64,000 nt of DNA from Ralstonia sp. RRA (GCF_037023145.1 NZ_CP146091.1:1550001-1614000); one strand, 5' to 3'; shown: positions 27,708-36,490, counted from the first letter of the stretch. Translations and numbers: made by a program. Notes: generated from the letters alone by a model not told the origin.

Positions 27708-28256
27708 CTACAGCGTGGCACCGCCAACCGCGCGGTTGCACGGGCACAGCTCGTCGGTCTGCAGGCCGTCGAGAATGCGCAGCACTTCATCCGGGTTGCG
27801 GCCCACGTTCAGGTTGTTGACCGACACGTGCTGGATGACGTTGTCCGGGTCGACGATAAACGTTGCACGCAATGCAACGCCGGCCTCATGTTCGCGCACG
27901 CCGAGCTGATCAATCAGGGCACCGGTCGTGTCGGCAAAGGACCACTGGTTGAGCTTGTCGAGGTCTTTGTGCTCGCGGCGCCATGCGAGCTTGACGAACT
28001 CGTTGTCGGTCGAGCCGCCCAGCACGACGGTGTCGCGGTCTTCGAAATCGCCGTTGAGTTTGGCAAAGGCGACGATCTCGGTCGGGCAGACGAAGGTGAA
28101 GTCTTTCGGATAAAAGTAGATGACCTTCCACTTGCCGGGGAACGAGGTCTCGGTGATGTCTTCGAACGCCGACTGGCCGCCTTCCTCGTGATGATTGAAC
28201 CCCGGCTTGACGCCGACGACCTTGAACGGTTCGAGCTTGTCACCAATGGTCTTCAT
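27708..28256 (-). CDS. ahpC: AhpC-type peroxiredoxin
   Basis: 182 residues from ATG 28256, with AGGAGAAG just upstream. It reduces hydrogen peroxide, organic peroxides and probably peroxynitrite. Peroxidatic Cys57 lies in FTFVCPTE; two C-terminal cysteines, Cys171 and Cys173 in ELCPCNRA, resemble the three-cysteine AhpC of Mycobacterium tuberculosis, which is recycled by AhpD, consistent with the neighbour. The 276 nt upstream contain its promoter and an unusually pyrimidine-rich leader; I see no convincing complete OxyR site. Confidence 0.93.
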   Translation of the reverse strand: MKTIGDKLEPFKVVGVKPGFNHHEEGGQSAFEDITETSFPGKWKVIYFYPKDFTFVCPTEIVAFAKLNGDFEDRDTVVLGGSTDNEFVKLAWRREHKDLDKLNQWSFADTTGALIDQLGVREHEAGVALRATFIVDPDNVIQHVSVNNLNVGRNPDEVLRILDGLQTDELCPCNRAVGGATL

Positions 28257-28532
28257 GAGCTTCTCCTGAAGTTGTGCAGTGGGGGAACAGAGCTTGCAAA
28301 CGCAGACTCGCCGCCGCCCCGGCAATGGGAAGAGGGGGACGGAGAGACGAAGAACGCAGCGGCGGCGGGAGAGCGCAGCCTGGCGGCTGCAGTATGGTTG
28401 ACGATCTCGTAACCGGCTAATTGATAATCTCAACGGCCGCCATAGCAGATCCGCCGGGCACGCTGATTCGACTACGCTAGTCGCTGCGCATGACAGCCGT
28501 GAGAAGCAGGGGGTATGCCTGAGCGGCGTGGA
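28257..28532 (-). promoter_or_regulatory. ahpC upstream region
   Basis: 276 bp between the sensor kinase stop and ahpC, with no supportable gene. On the minus strand the half nearer the kinase is mixed and contains TTGAGATTATCAATTAG, the most A/T-rich spot and the likeliest promoter area. The half nearer ahpC is C/T-rich over about 50 nt. Confidence 0.4.
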
Positions 28533-29894
28533 TCAGAAGCGTGTGTAGCAGGCGCTGACGACCAACCCGGTTTCCGGCGGTGTGCGGTTTTCCAGCACCA
28601 GCCGGCCGCCGCTGCGCTGCAGGATGCGATTGACGATCGACATGCCGAGCCCGGCGCCCTTGGCCTCGCTGCGGGCAGATTCAAGCCGGTAGAACGGGCG
28701 CGTAAGCAGCCCAAGCTGATCGACGGGCACACCGGCGCCGCGATCGGCCACGCACAGCACCACCTCGTTGTTCTGCAGCACGGTGCTGACCGTGATGTCG
28801 GCGCGACCGGTGCCGGGCGTCTTGCCGTAACGGCGCGCGTTTTCAATCAGGTTATCGAGAATGCGCTGCGTCTCCATCCGGTTGCAGCGGGCGATGGCTT
28901 CCGGCGCGAGCTTGAGTGTGAGATCGATGTCGTCGTGCGCCGAATACACCGGTGCCGTGTCGCGCACGAGTTCGGTCAGATCCACCTCTTCCTGCATCTC
29001 ACTGGAAGGGCGCGCGTAGTCGAGGAACTGGCCGATGATGGCGTCCATCTGCTCGATGTCGGCCACCATCAACTCGCGCGTCTGTTCGTCGACGGGGCTC
29101 ATCTCGGTTTCCAGGCGCAGGCGCGTAAGCGGTGTGCGCAAGTCGTGCGAAATGCCCGCCAGCATGACGGCGCGGTCGGCCTCAAGTTGTTTGAGGTCGC
29201 GCACCATCTGGTTGAAGCTGTGATTCGCTTGCGCCACTTCGGTGCCGCCGGCTTCCGGCAGTGCTTTCGGGTCGTCGCCCGCGCTGATGGCGCGCGCCGT
29301 GTCGGCCAGCCGCTTGAGCGGCTGGTTCACGCGCGAGGTGATGAATGCCGCGCCCAGCACCGACAGCACCAGCGCTGCCATCGACCACCACAGCCACTGC
29401 AGCCCCGGTACGTGCTCGAAACGATCCGGGCTGATGGCGACCCAGTAGTCGTCTCCCTCGATCTGGAAGCTCACCCACACGCCCGGAATGTCGTTGACCG
29501 CCGTGGCGATCACCGTTTCGGCGCCCAACCTATTGCGGATTTCCTGCTGGACGAGCTGGGTCAGGTACGGGTTGGTGTGCGGTTCGCGGTACTCGTCTTC
29601 CTTCTCGCGCGGGTAGACCTTGATGCCTTCGTTCTGCACGAGGTCGAGCAGCAGGAAGCGCCGCCGCGCCGGGTCGGAATACAGCAGCGCCGCGCGCGTG
29701 AGCTTGACCACGCTGACGACCTGCATGGCGATCTGCTGCGCGCGCGGTTCGCGCTCGAAAATGCGGAAGCTTTGGAACCAGACGCCCAGCGAGATCGCAA
29801 TGAGCAGAGCGATCAGCATGAAGGTTCGCCAGAACAGCGAACCAAACACACTGATCAACAGATGCCGCAGCGCGGCCGGACGCGGAATGCGCAA
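28533..29894 (-). CDS. EnvZ/RisS-type sensor histidine kinase
   Basis: 453 residues. Two transmembrane helices (about 22-40 and 165-185) enclose a periplasmic domain of roughly 120 residues. A HAMP segment (about 186-238) leads to the HisKA domain with phospho-accepting His250 in AGISHDLRTPLTRLR. The ATPase domain has the N box NLIENARRYG, DRGAGVP (G1) and KGAGLGMSIV (G2). The sequence and partner fit the OmpR/EnvZ group known as RisAS in Bordetella. It starts 34 nt after the response regulator stop, so the two form an operon. Confidence 0.92.
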   Translation of the reverse strand: MRIPRPAALRHLLISVFGSLFWRTFMLIALLIAISLGVWFQSFRIFEREPRAQQIAMQVVSVVKLTRAALLYSDPARRRFLLLDLVQNEGIKVYPREKEDEYREPHTNPYLTQLVQQEIRNRLGAETVIATAVNDIPGVWVSFQIEGDDYWVAISPDRFEHVPGLQWLWWSMAALVLSVLGAAFITSRVNQPLKRLADTARAISAGDDPKALPEAGGTEVAQANHSFNQMVRDLKQLEADRAVMLAGISHDLRTPLTRLRLETEMSPVDEQTRELMVADIEQMDAIIGQFLDYARPSSEMQEEVDLTELVRDTAPVYSAHDDIDLTLKLAPEAIARCNRMETQRILDNLIENARRYGKTPGTGRADITVSTVLQNNEVVLCVADRGAGVPVDQLGLLTRPFYRLESARSEAKGAGLGMSIVNRILQRSGGRLVLENRTPPETGLVVSACYTRF

Positions 29895-29928
29895 GTCGGT
29901 TGCGGGTGAGAGAGGTTACTCGGCGCCC

Positions 29929-30651
29929 TTACTTGGCACCATCAGGAATGAACACGTAGCCCAGGCCCCAGACCGTCTGGATGAAGCGCGGGTTGCTGGC
30001 GTCAGGCTCGATCAGCTTGCGCAGGCGCGAGATCTGCACGTCCAGGCTGCGGTCGAAGACTTCGTATTCACGGCCGCGCGCCATTTCCATGAGCTTTTCG
30101 CGCGATAGGGGTTGGCGCGGATGGCGCGCAAACACCTTGAGCACGGAGAATTCGCCCGTCGTGAGCGTGATCTCTTCGTCGTTCTTCTTGAGCGTGCGCG
30201 TGGCCAGGTTCAGCACGAAATCACCAAAGGCGAAGGTTTCGGGCGTTTCCGACGGCGCACCAGGAATCTCGGCAGGCCCGCGGCGGCGCAGCACGGCGTG
30301 AATGCGTGCAATCAGTTCGCGCGGGTTGAAGGGCTTGGGCAGATAGTCGTCGGCGCCCATTTCGAGGCCGACGATGCGATCCACGTCTTCGCCCTTGGCG
30401 GTGAGCATGATGATGGGCGTCTGATCGTTCGCGCCGCGCAGGCGACGGCAGATCGACAAGCCATCTTCGCCCGGCATCATGAGATCGAGCACGAGCAGGT
30501 CGAACCGCTCGCGCAGCCAGAGTTTGTTCATGGCCGTGGCGTTTTCCGCCACCAGCACGGTGAAGCCCTGTTCCCCGAGATAGCGGCGCAGCAGATCGCG
30601 CAGGCGGGGATCGTCGTCGACGACGAGAATCTTTTGACCAGAATTTTCCAT
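29929..30651 (-). CDS. OmpR/RisA-type response regulator
   Basis: 240 residues from ATG 30651, beginning MENSGQKILVVDDDPRLR. The receiver domain has the acidic pocket VVDDD, phospho-accepting Asp56 in LVLDLMMPG and Lys in LPKPF; the C-terminal winged helix shows DVQISRLRKLIE and TVWGLGYVF. It regulates transcription with the downstream kinase. The open frame extends 36 codons upstream without a ribosome binding site. The 180 bp before it are shared with the divergent exported-protein gene at 30832. Confidence 0.94.
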   Translation of the reverse strand: MENSGQKILVVDDDPRLRDLLRRYLGEQGFTVLVAENATAMNKLWLRERFDLLVLDLMMPGEDGLSICRRLRGANDQTPIIMLTAKGEDVDRIVGLEMGADDYLPKPFNPRELIARIHAVLRRRGPAEIPGAPSETPETFAFGDFVLNLATRTLKKNDEEITLTTGEFSVLKVFARHPRQPLSREKLMEMARGREYEVFDRSLDVQISRLRKLIEPDASNPRFIQTVWGLGYVFIPDGAK

Positions 30652-30788
30652 GGCGCTAATGGTAACGACAAAAACAGAGGCTCGAGGCGCGGTAGAACCC
30701 CAATTGAAACAGACGGTTACATTATTTACCGGGCCACACGAACAGTCTGTAGGACGCACGGCTACACTGCGTTGGCGGTTCCTCAGTT

Positions 30789-30810
30789 GGGGTCAAATCG
30801 TGTTGACCCC
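30789..30810. promoter_or_regulatory. inverted repeat GGGGTCAA-N6-TTGACCCC
   Basis: A perfect 8-bp dyad with a 6-nt spacer lies 21 nt before the start codon of the exported Gly/Arg-rich protein, immediately ahead of its AAAGGGG ribosome binding site. It could be an operator or form an RNA hairpin in the leader. Confidence 0.5.
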
Positions 30811-30831
30811 CATAAAGGGGACTGGCGTGCA

Positions 30832-31302
30832 ATGCGGTTGCCTGATATCGATTGTCGCGCAATGATGCATGGCGCATCGGTTTCCAGCAACATGGACGTG
30901 GCTTCTCTCTCTCTTTTGACGGATCGATCAGCAAGTTTCCGGCAGCGCTTGGCGCTGACGGCGTGTGCTGCCGCCCTCTGCCTGGTGTATCTGCCGGCAC
31001 AGGCACGTGGGCCGCACAATGCGCCCCCCAGTGGATTTGGTGGCGGAAACGGGTTCGGTCGATTCAACGGCGGCAACTTTTTTGAGGCCGCCGCACCGCA
31101 CAAGGGCGGGAACCAAGGTGGAGGACGCGGTAACGAGGCGGATGAACGCCGTCGCCGTGCCGCCGCCATGGAAAACCGCCGAGCCGAGAACGAAGGCCGG
31201 TCGTCGCCACCCCCGCAGCGCAAGCTGTCCCCCGAGGAACGCAAGCAGTTGCGTCAGAACATCTATGACGTCACGCGGGACATCTATCACCGTGGCGGCT
31301 AG
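30832..31302 (+). CDS. exported Gly/Arg-rich basic protein, function unknown
   Basis: 156 residues from ATG 30832, which has AAAGGGG upstream; ATGs at 30862, 30865 and 30892 are in frame and the last gives a shorter signal peptide (hydrophobic core about residues 40-54, cut after AQA). The mature protein starts with a Gly/Phe/Asn-rich low-complexity stretch (GFGGGNGFGRFNGGNF), passes through a strongly basic, Arg/Glu-rich part and ends with LSPEERKQLRQNIYDVTRD, a helical motif seen in small exported proteins of this group. It precedes the DUF1800/DUF1501 pair by 80 nt on the same strand. No function can be named. Confidence 0.7.
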   Translation: MRLPDIDCRAMMHGASVSSNMDVASLSLLTDRSASFRQRLALTACAAALCLVYLPAQARGPHNAPPSGFGGGNGFGRFNGGNFFEAAAPHKGGNQGGGRGNEADERRRRAAAMENRRAENEGRSSPPPQRKLSPEERKQLRQNIYDVTRDIYHRGG

Positions 31303-31382
31303 GTAGGGGCCGAGGAACGGCGCGCAGTCGCTGCCCCGGCAAAAGCAGCAAAGGGGCAGTAGGGTCGACTCGGGGGACCGAC

Positions 31383-33002
31383 ATGCGAGTACGTGACACC
31401 GTGATCTGCATCGCGCTGGCAGCCGCCGGTGCGTTTTCACTCCAATACGCGCAGGCGGCGACGCAGGACAAGCCGCATCGCCACAGCACGCATGCCAAGG
31501 CACCCGTTGCCGACGAGCAGCGCCTGGACCGCGAAGACGCGCGCTATTTCCTCACCCGCATCGGCTTTTCGCCTTCCGAGAGCGAGCTTGATACCTATGC
31601 CGGGCTGACGCACCGAGAGGCCGTCGATTGCGTGCTGGCGCAGACGGGCACGGTTGCCACCACGCCGCCGCCAGCGTGGGTCACTGAACCGATCATCCCC
31701 TACAACAAACTGCCCGACGAAGACGCCCGCAAGGCCGCGCGCCAGAAGAATGCTGCGCACGAGCTGGAACTGCGCGCGTGGTGGATGGGCGAGATGATCA
31801 AGACGCCGTCGCCGCTGACCGAGCGCATGACGCTGTTCTGGCATAACCACTTCGTGTCCAGCTCGCAGAAGGTGCCGTTTGCGCAGTTGATGTACCGGCA
31901 GAACGTGCTGCTACGCCAGGAAGCGGTGGGCAACTTCGGAGCGATGCTGCACGCCATCGGCAAAGACCCGGCGATGCTGATCTATCTGGACGGTGCTGAA
32001 AGCCGCAAGGGCAAGCCGAACGAGAATTTCGCACGCGAGGTCATGGAGCTCTTCACGCTGGGTGAGGGCCATTACACCGAGCAGGACATCAAGGAAGCGG
32101 CGCGCGCCTACACGGGCTGGAGCATCGACCGTGAGCACGACTTTGCCTACCTCTGGCGCCCGCAGATTCACGACACCGGCGTGAAGACCGTCTTCGGCCA
32201 GAGTGGCGATTACGACGGTGACCAGATGCTCGACATCCTGCTGTCCCGCCCGGAGACGGCCACCTTCATCGCGACCAAGCTGTGGCGCGAGTTCGTTTCG
32301 CCTGACCCGGATGCGGCGCAGGTGCAGCACGTGGCCGATGCGTTCCGCTCAAGCGGCTACGACATCAAGGTTGCCCTGCGCGAGCTGTTCATGACGCCGG
32401 CCTTCTGGGCGCCGCAGACGCGCGCGACGCTGGTGAAGTCGCCGGCGGAGATGATTGTCGGCACGCTCAAGGAGTTCAACGTGCAGTACTCCGATCCGAC
32501 GCCGTTCGCGATCAAGTCTGCACAGCTCGGGCAGAACTTGCTGGCACCGCCCAACGTGAAGGGCTGGCCGGGCGGCGATGCGTGGATCAACTCGACCACG
32601 TTGCTGGGGCGCAAGCAGTTTCTCGATCAGTTGTTCCGTTCGACCGAAATGAAAGCACCTGCGCAGCAAGCCCAGCAGCAGAAGCCCGGCGTGATGATGG
32701 CCGCCATGCGTGCAGACCTGAAAGAGGGTGGCACGGTGCAGGGCCTGGGCCAAGCGCTCAAGGGCATGGGCCAGGAGGGCCGCTTCAAGCTGGCGCAGTC
32801 GCAGACGATGGTGTCGTTCAACTCGTCCAAGTGGCTGGCGCAGTTCGGGGCGGATGGGGATGACCCGCCGCAACTTGGGCCGCGCATTTCGATCCAGCGC
32901 GCGGTGTTGCCGATTGAGCCCACCGCGCCCATCCCCGTCAAGCTGGCTGGTACCGCGTACCTGCGCACGCTGATGATGGACCCCGCCTACCAGTTGAAGT
33001 AA
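31383..33002 (+). CDS. exported DUF1800 family protein
   Basis: 539 residues, ATG 31383 with GGGGGA upstream. A short signal peptide (about residues 1-25, ending AQA) is followed by the all-helical DUF1800 domain with its typical landmarks: RIGFSPSESEL near the start, MTLFWHNHFVSS, NFAREVMELFTLGEGHYTE and NVKGWPGGDAWINSTTLLGR. The family is widespread and almost always encoded directly before a DUF1501 protein, as here (25 nt). The pair is presumed to act outside the cytoplasm, but no reaction is established. A Gln/Ala/Met-rich insertion lies at about residues 425-445. Confidence 0.9.
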   Translation: MRVRDTVICIALAAAGAFSLQYAQAATQDKPHRHSTHAKAPVADEQRLDREDARYFLTRIGFSPSESELDTYAGLTHREAVDCVLAQTGTVATTPPPAWVTEPIIPYNKLPDEDARKAARQKNAAHELELRAWWMGEMIKTPSPLTERMTLFWHNHFVSSSQKVPFAQLMYRQNVLLRQEAVGNFGAMLHAIGKDPAMLIYLDGAESRKGKPNENFAREVMELFTLGEGHYTEQDIKEAARAYTGWSIDREHDFAYLWRPQIHDTGVKTVFGQSGDYDGDQMLDILLSRPETATFIATKLWREFVSPDPDAAQVQHVADAFRSSGYDIKVALRELFMTPAFWAPQTRATLVKSPAEMIVGTLKEFNVQYSDPTPFAIKSAQLGQNLLAPPNVKGWPGGDAWINSTTLLGRKQFLDQLFRSTEMKAPAQQAQQQKPGVMMAAMRADLKEGGTVQGLGQALKGMGQEGRFKLAQSQTMVSFNSSKWLAQFGADGDDPPQLGPRISIQRAVLPIEPTAPIPVKLAGTAYLRTLMMDPAYQLK

Positions 33003-33027
33003 CGCCACGATTGCAGGAGCACACATC

Positions 33028-34230
33028 ATGGAACGTCGCGATTTTCTGAAGGCGGGCGCCATGCTCGGCCTTGGTGGCGCTGCATCCGGTCTACCGGGCG
33101 TGGTCTTTGCTCAAGGGCAGCGGGATCAAGGCGGGCGCAAGGGCTACGGCAATCTGCTGATCCTCATTGAACTCAAGGGCGGCAACGACGGCTTGAACAC
33201 CGTCGTGCCGTACACCAGCGCGCAGTACTACGCGCTGCGCCCGCGCATTGCCATCAAGCGTGAGCAGGTGCTGCAACTCGATGACCGCTACGGCCTGCAC
33301 CCGTCTTTGCAGGCGATGATGCCGCTGTGGCAGGCGGGCGAGTTGTCGGTGGTGCAGGGGCTGTCGTATCCGCAGCCGAATCTCTCGCACTTCCGCTCGA
33401 TCGAAATTTGGGATACGGCGTCGCGCTCCGACCAGTACCTGCGCGAAGGCTGGTTGACACGCGCGTTTGCCGCGCGGCCGGTGCCGGCTTCGTTCGGTGC
33501 GGATGGCGTGATCATCGGCACTGCGGATCTTGGCCCACTCGACGGCGGCTCCCGGGCGGTGGCGCTGGCCAATCCGGACGCGTTCCTCAACGACGCGAAG
33601 CTGGCGATGCCGTCTCACGCCATGGGCAATGCAACGCTTGAGCACGTGCTGAAAGTCGAGGCGGATATCGTCAAAGCCGCCGACGGGCTGCGTCCGAAGG
33701 CGGGCAAGTTCGCATTCCAGACGCACTTTCCGGATGGCGGCTTCGGCAACTCGATCAAGGCGGCGATGCAGGTGGTTGCTGCTCCCGGGCATGGCGGGGC
33801 CGATGTGGCCGTGGTGTGCCTGTCGCTGGGCAGCTTTGATACGCATACCAACCAGCAGGGCACGCAGGCGAACCTGCTGAAGCAGTTGGGCGATGGCATT
33901 GCCTCGCTCAAAAGTGCGCTCACGGAGCTGGGCCGCTGGAACGACACGCTGATCGTGACGTATTCCGAGTTCGGTCGCCGCCCGCGCGAAAACCTGAACA
34001 ACGGTACGGACCACGGCACCGCCGCCGCGCATTTCGTGGCAGGCGGTCGTGTGAAGGGGGGACTGTCCGGGCAGGGACCGATGCTGGAGCGCTTGGATGG
34101 TGGCGGCAATCTCGACCCGTCGGTCGATTTCCGCTCGCTTTACGCGACGGTGCTGGAGCGCTGGTGGGGCATGGATTCGCAGGCGGTGCTGGCCGGCCGG
34201 TTTGCACCGCTGGATCTCATCAAGACGTAA
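33028..34230 (+). CDS. DUF1501 family protein with Tat-type signal
   Basis: 400 residues. The N-terminus MERRDFLKAGAMLGLGG is a twin-arginine signal, so it is probably exported folded. The DUF1501 domain belongs to the alkaline phosphatase/sulfatase-like fold: IELKGGNDGLNTVVPY near the start, SLGSFDTHTNQ, YSEFGRRPREN and GTDHGTAAAHF are the conserved metal-site-like stretches. The substrate is unknown. It is paired with the DUF1800 gene upstream. The TAA stop (34228-34230) directly abuts the TTA complement of the convergent hpnD stop, with no terminator between. Confidence 0.9.
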   Translation: MERRDFLKAGAMLGLGGAASGLPGVVFAQGQRDQGGRKGYGNLLILIELKGGNDGLNTVVPYTSAQYYALRPRIAIKREQVLQLDDRYGLHPSLQAMMPLWQAGELSVVQGLSYPQPNLSHFRSIEIWDTASRSDQYLREGWLTRAFAARPVPASFGADGVIIGTADLGPLDGGSRAVALANPDAFLNDAKLAMPSHAMGNATLEHVLKVEADIVKAADGLRPKAGKFAFQTHFPDGGFGNSIKAAMQVVAAPGHGGADVAVVCLSLGSFDTHTNQQGTQANLLKQLGDGIASLKSALTELGRWNDTLIVTYSEFGRRPRENLNNGTDHGTAAAHFVAGGRVKGGLSGQGPMLERLDGGGNLDPSVDFRSLYATVLERWWGMDSQAVLAGRFAPLDLIKT

Positions 34231-35064
34231 TTAACGCTTGATCTGTGTCTTCCAGGCCAGCCAAAGCTTGCGCAGCGGCGTCAGGTCGGTGCGCTGCGTA
34301 AGCACCTGGAAGCCGTCGGCTTCCACCTCGTCGAGCAGGCGCATGGCCAGCACGCCGCGGATCAGCGCTGAGCGCTGGGCGCGGCGGTCTTCAGCGGGCA
34401 ATGCGGCCAGGGCTTCCTTGTAGGTCGTGCGGGCACGCTCGGCCTGGAACGCCATCAGCGGCTTGAAGCCTTCTGCATAGCGGCGGTTGAACAGATCTGC
34501 GGCCGGCACGTTGAAGCGTTGCAGTTCGTCCACGGGAACATAGACGCGGTTGTGGCGAACGTCTTCCCCCAGGTTGCGAATGAAGTGGACCAACTGCTCA
34601 GCCAGCGACAGCTGCCGTGCGAATTCCAGCGTGCGCGCATGCGTATGGCCGGCGATGCGTGCAGCCAGTCGGCCCGCCACACCGGCTACCTGGTCGCCGT
34701 GGCGACGCAGGTTGGGCCAGTCCAGGTAGCGGTTCTGCATGGCGTCGGCCTCAACGCCTGCCAGCAGTTCGCCCAGGTGCACTGCGCCAATGTCATAGGC
34801 GGCCAGATGCGGTTGCAGCGCTTTGGTGGCGGGGTGATCGGGGCGGCCTTCGAATAAACGGGCCAGCTCCAGGCGCCACCATTGCAGCTTCGTTTGCACG
34901 ACAGCCGGGTCGGTCGCATCGCGCACGGCATCTTCCAGCTCACGGCGTACAGCCTCCAGCGCGATGGTCGCGCGGCGGCGCTCGGGCGTCAGAAACAATA
35001 CGCTGTAGTACACATCGCTGCCGGGCGGGGCGGCCTTGTCGGCGCAGTAGTCGTCGGGGGTCAC
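34231..35064 (-). CDS. squalene/phytoene synthase family protein, HpnD-like
   Basis: 277 residues, the size of HpnD presqualene diphosphate synthases, which join two farnesyl diphosphates on the way to squalene and hopanoids. The opening MTPDDYC with DVYYSVLFLTPERR matches HpnD. The first aspartate motif is present in altered form as LEDAVRD; the second, usually DxxxD as in RDVGED, reads RNLGED, with Asn for the first Asp, which may affect magnesium-diphosphate binding. No hpnC, hpnE or squalene-hopene cyclase gene lies nearby, whereas these often cluster. Family membership is secure; activity as HpnD is less so. Confidence 0.8.
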   Translation of the reverse strand: MTPDDYCADKAAPPGSDVYYSVLFLTPERRRATIALEAVRRELEDAVRDATDPAVVQTKLQWWRLELARLFEGRPDHPATKALQPHLAAYDIGAVHLGELLAGVEADAMQNRYLDWPNLRRHGDQVAGVAGRLAARIAGHTHARTLEFARQLSLAEQLVHFIRNLGEDVRHNRVYVPVDELQRFNVPAADLFNRRYAEGFKPLMAFQAERARTTYKEALAALPAEDRRAQRSALIRGVLAMRLLDEVEADGFQVLTQRTDLTPLRKLWLAWKTQIKR

Positions 35065-35198
35065 GGAAGAGGCCGTCGCGGTGGACGTGATGTCGGAAGA
35101 TAAGCTGGGCGGCCATTCTACATGGCGCTGCAGCGCAGCATGTGGGAGGCCGCTGCCAGGCGGTCAGCAATAAAAGTCAATCAGACCACGCCGTGTCG

Positions 35199-35227
35199 TT
35201 GACCCTGCGCATTGCTGTGGGTATATT
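35199..35227 (+). promoter_or_regulatory. promoter of the RND efflux operon
   Basis: TTGACC (35199-35204) and TATATT (35222-35227) with an ideal 17-nt spacer lie ahead of the membrane fusion protein gene and directly abut the palindromic operator. Confidence 0.75.
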
Positions 35228-35241
35228 ACTGACCGGTCAGT
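35228..35241. promoter_or_regulatory. TetR-type operator of the RND efflux operon
   Basis: ACTGACCGGTCAGT is a perfect 14-bp palindrome directly after the -10, so it would cover the transcription start and block it when occupied. This core sequence is typical of TetR-family repressors of efflux pumps. No tetR gene is adjacent. Confidence 0.75.
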
Positions 35242-35260
35242 TATTTACTGAGAGCGTGTC

Positions 35261-36490
35261 ATGCCCGCCGTGCCTGCGATGTATCCGTCGTACCCGCATT
35301 CCGACTCCACCGGTTCCTCCGACACGCTTGCGCAGTCGCGAGGGCGCTCTTGGTCTCTGGCTGTATCAACGGTCTTGTTGACCGGCGCAGCGCTGTTCGC
35401 TGGCTGCAGCAAAGAACAGCCCAAGGCGCCAGAAGTCCGCCCCGTACGCACCCTGACGGTCACCAGCGAGCAGGGCGCCGGCACAGCAGAATTCTCCGGC
35501 GATGTGCGCCCGCGCATTGAATCGCGCCTGGGCTTCCGCGTGCCGGGCAAGATCGTCGCGCGGCTGGTCGACGTGGGGGCGACGGTCAAGAAGGGGCAGG
35601 TGCTGGCTCGCCTGGACCCAGCCGATCTGGCGCTGGCGCAGCAATCTGCCCAGGCCCAGTTGTCGGCCGCCAAGACCGACCGCGATCTGGCGGCAGCCGA
35701 TCTCAAACGTTTCTCTGAGCTCTTTGCCAAGGGGTTCATTAGTGCGGCTGAGCAGCAACGCCATCAAGCCAACTATGACGGTGCGCAGGCTCGCTACGAG
35801 CAGGCTGCAGCGGGCTATCGCAATCAATCCAACCAGGCCGCCTATGCCACGCTCGAAGCCGATGCAGATGGCGTAGTGACGGGTGTCGACGCCGAGGTCG
35901 GGCAGGTGGTGTCTGCTGGCCAGCCGGTCGTGCGTGTGGCACAGACGGCCGAGAAAGAGGTTGTGGTTGGCATTCCCGAAGACCAGGTGGACACGCTGCG
36001 CAAATCGCCCGACGTGAGCGTCAAGCTGTGGGCAGACCAGTCGCGCAGCATTCCGGGCAAGGTGCGTGAGATTGCGCCAGCGGCTGACCCACTCACGCGT
36101 ACGTACACCGTGAAGATTTCGGTGCCCAACCCGCCGCCCGACCTGAAACTGGGCATGACGGCGGTGGCCAGGTTCGTGCGCCCTACAGTTGGCACATCGG
36201 GTGGTGCGGACAGCGGTGGCATCGGGGTGCGCGTGCCGATCAGCGCGCTGCTGCAGGAGCAGGGCAAGAACGTGGTGTGGCTGTATGACGCCGCATCGCA
36301 AACGGTCAAGCCCGTGCCGGTGACGGTGGGTGAGCCACGCGACAACGTGCTGCTCGTCACCAGCGGCCTGACACCCGGCCAGACCATCGTGACCGCCGGC
36401 GTGCACCTGCTCAAGGCCGGTCAGAAGGTGATGCCGATGGCCCCGGCGGATCAGCCGTCGGCCCAGTCCGCCATCACGCCGCGCCGCTAA
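35261..36490 (+). CDS. RND efflux membrane fusion protein (lipoprotein)
   Basis: 409 residues. The periplasmic adaptor links an RND pump to an outer membrane channel. A lipoprotein signal has lipobox LFAGC with Cys49; the first biotinyl-lipoyl half-motif is near VGATVKKGQVLARLDP, a helical hairpin with AAKTDRDLAAADLKRFSEL follows, then the second lipoyl half (ADADGVVTGVDAEVGQVV), a beta-barrel and a membrane-proximal domain. An ATG at 35279 is an alternative start. The gene sits 38 nt before the pump gene; no outer membrane factor gene follows, so the channel must be encoded elsewhere. Confidence 0.92.
   Translation: MPAVPAMYPSYPHSDSTGSSDTLAQSRGRSWSLAVSTVLLTGAALFAGCSKEQPKAPEVRPVRTLTVTSEQGAGTAEFSGDVRPRIESRLGFRVPGKIVARLVDVGATVKKGQVLARLDPADLALAQQSAQAQLSAAKTDRDLAAADLKRFSELFAKGFISAAEQQRHQANYDGAQARYEQAAAGYRNQSNQAAYATLEADADGVVTGVDAEVGQVVSAGQPVVRVAQTAEKEVVVGIPEDQVDTLRKSPDVSVKLWADQSRSIPGKVREIAPAADPLTRTYTVKISVPNPPPDLKLGMTAVARFVRPTVGTSGGADSGGIGVRVPISALLQEQGKNVVWLYDAASQTVKPVPVTVGEPRDNVLLVTSGLTPGQTIVTAGVHLLKAGQKVMPMAPADQPSAQSAITPRR

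Noticed and set aside
28257..28532. OxyR site upstream of ahpC
   Set aside because: Only a partial ATAG/CTAT-like pattern can be seen; not enough to annotate.
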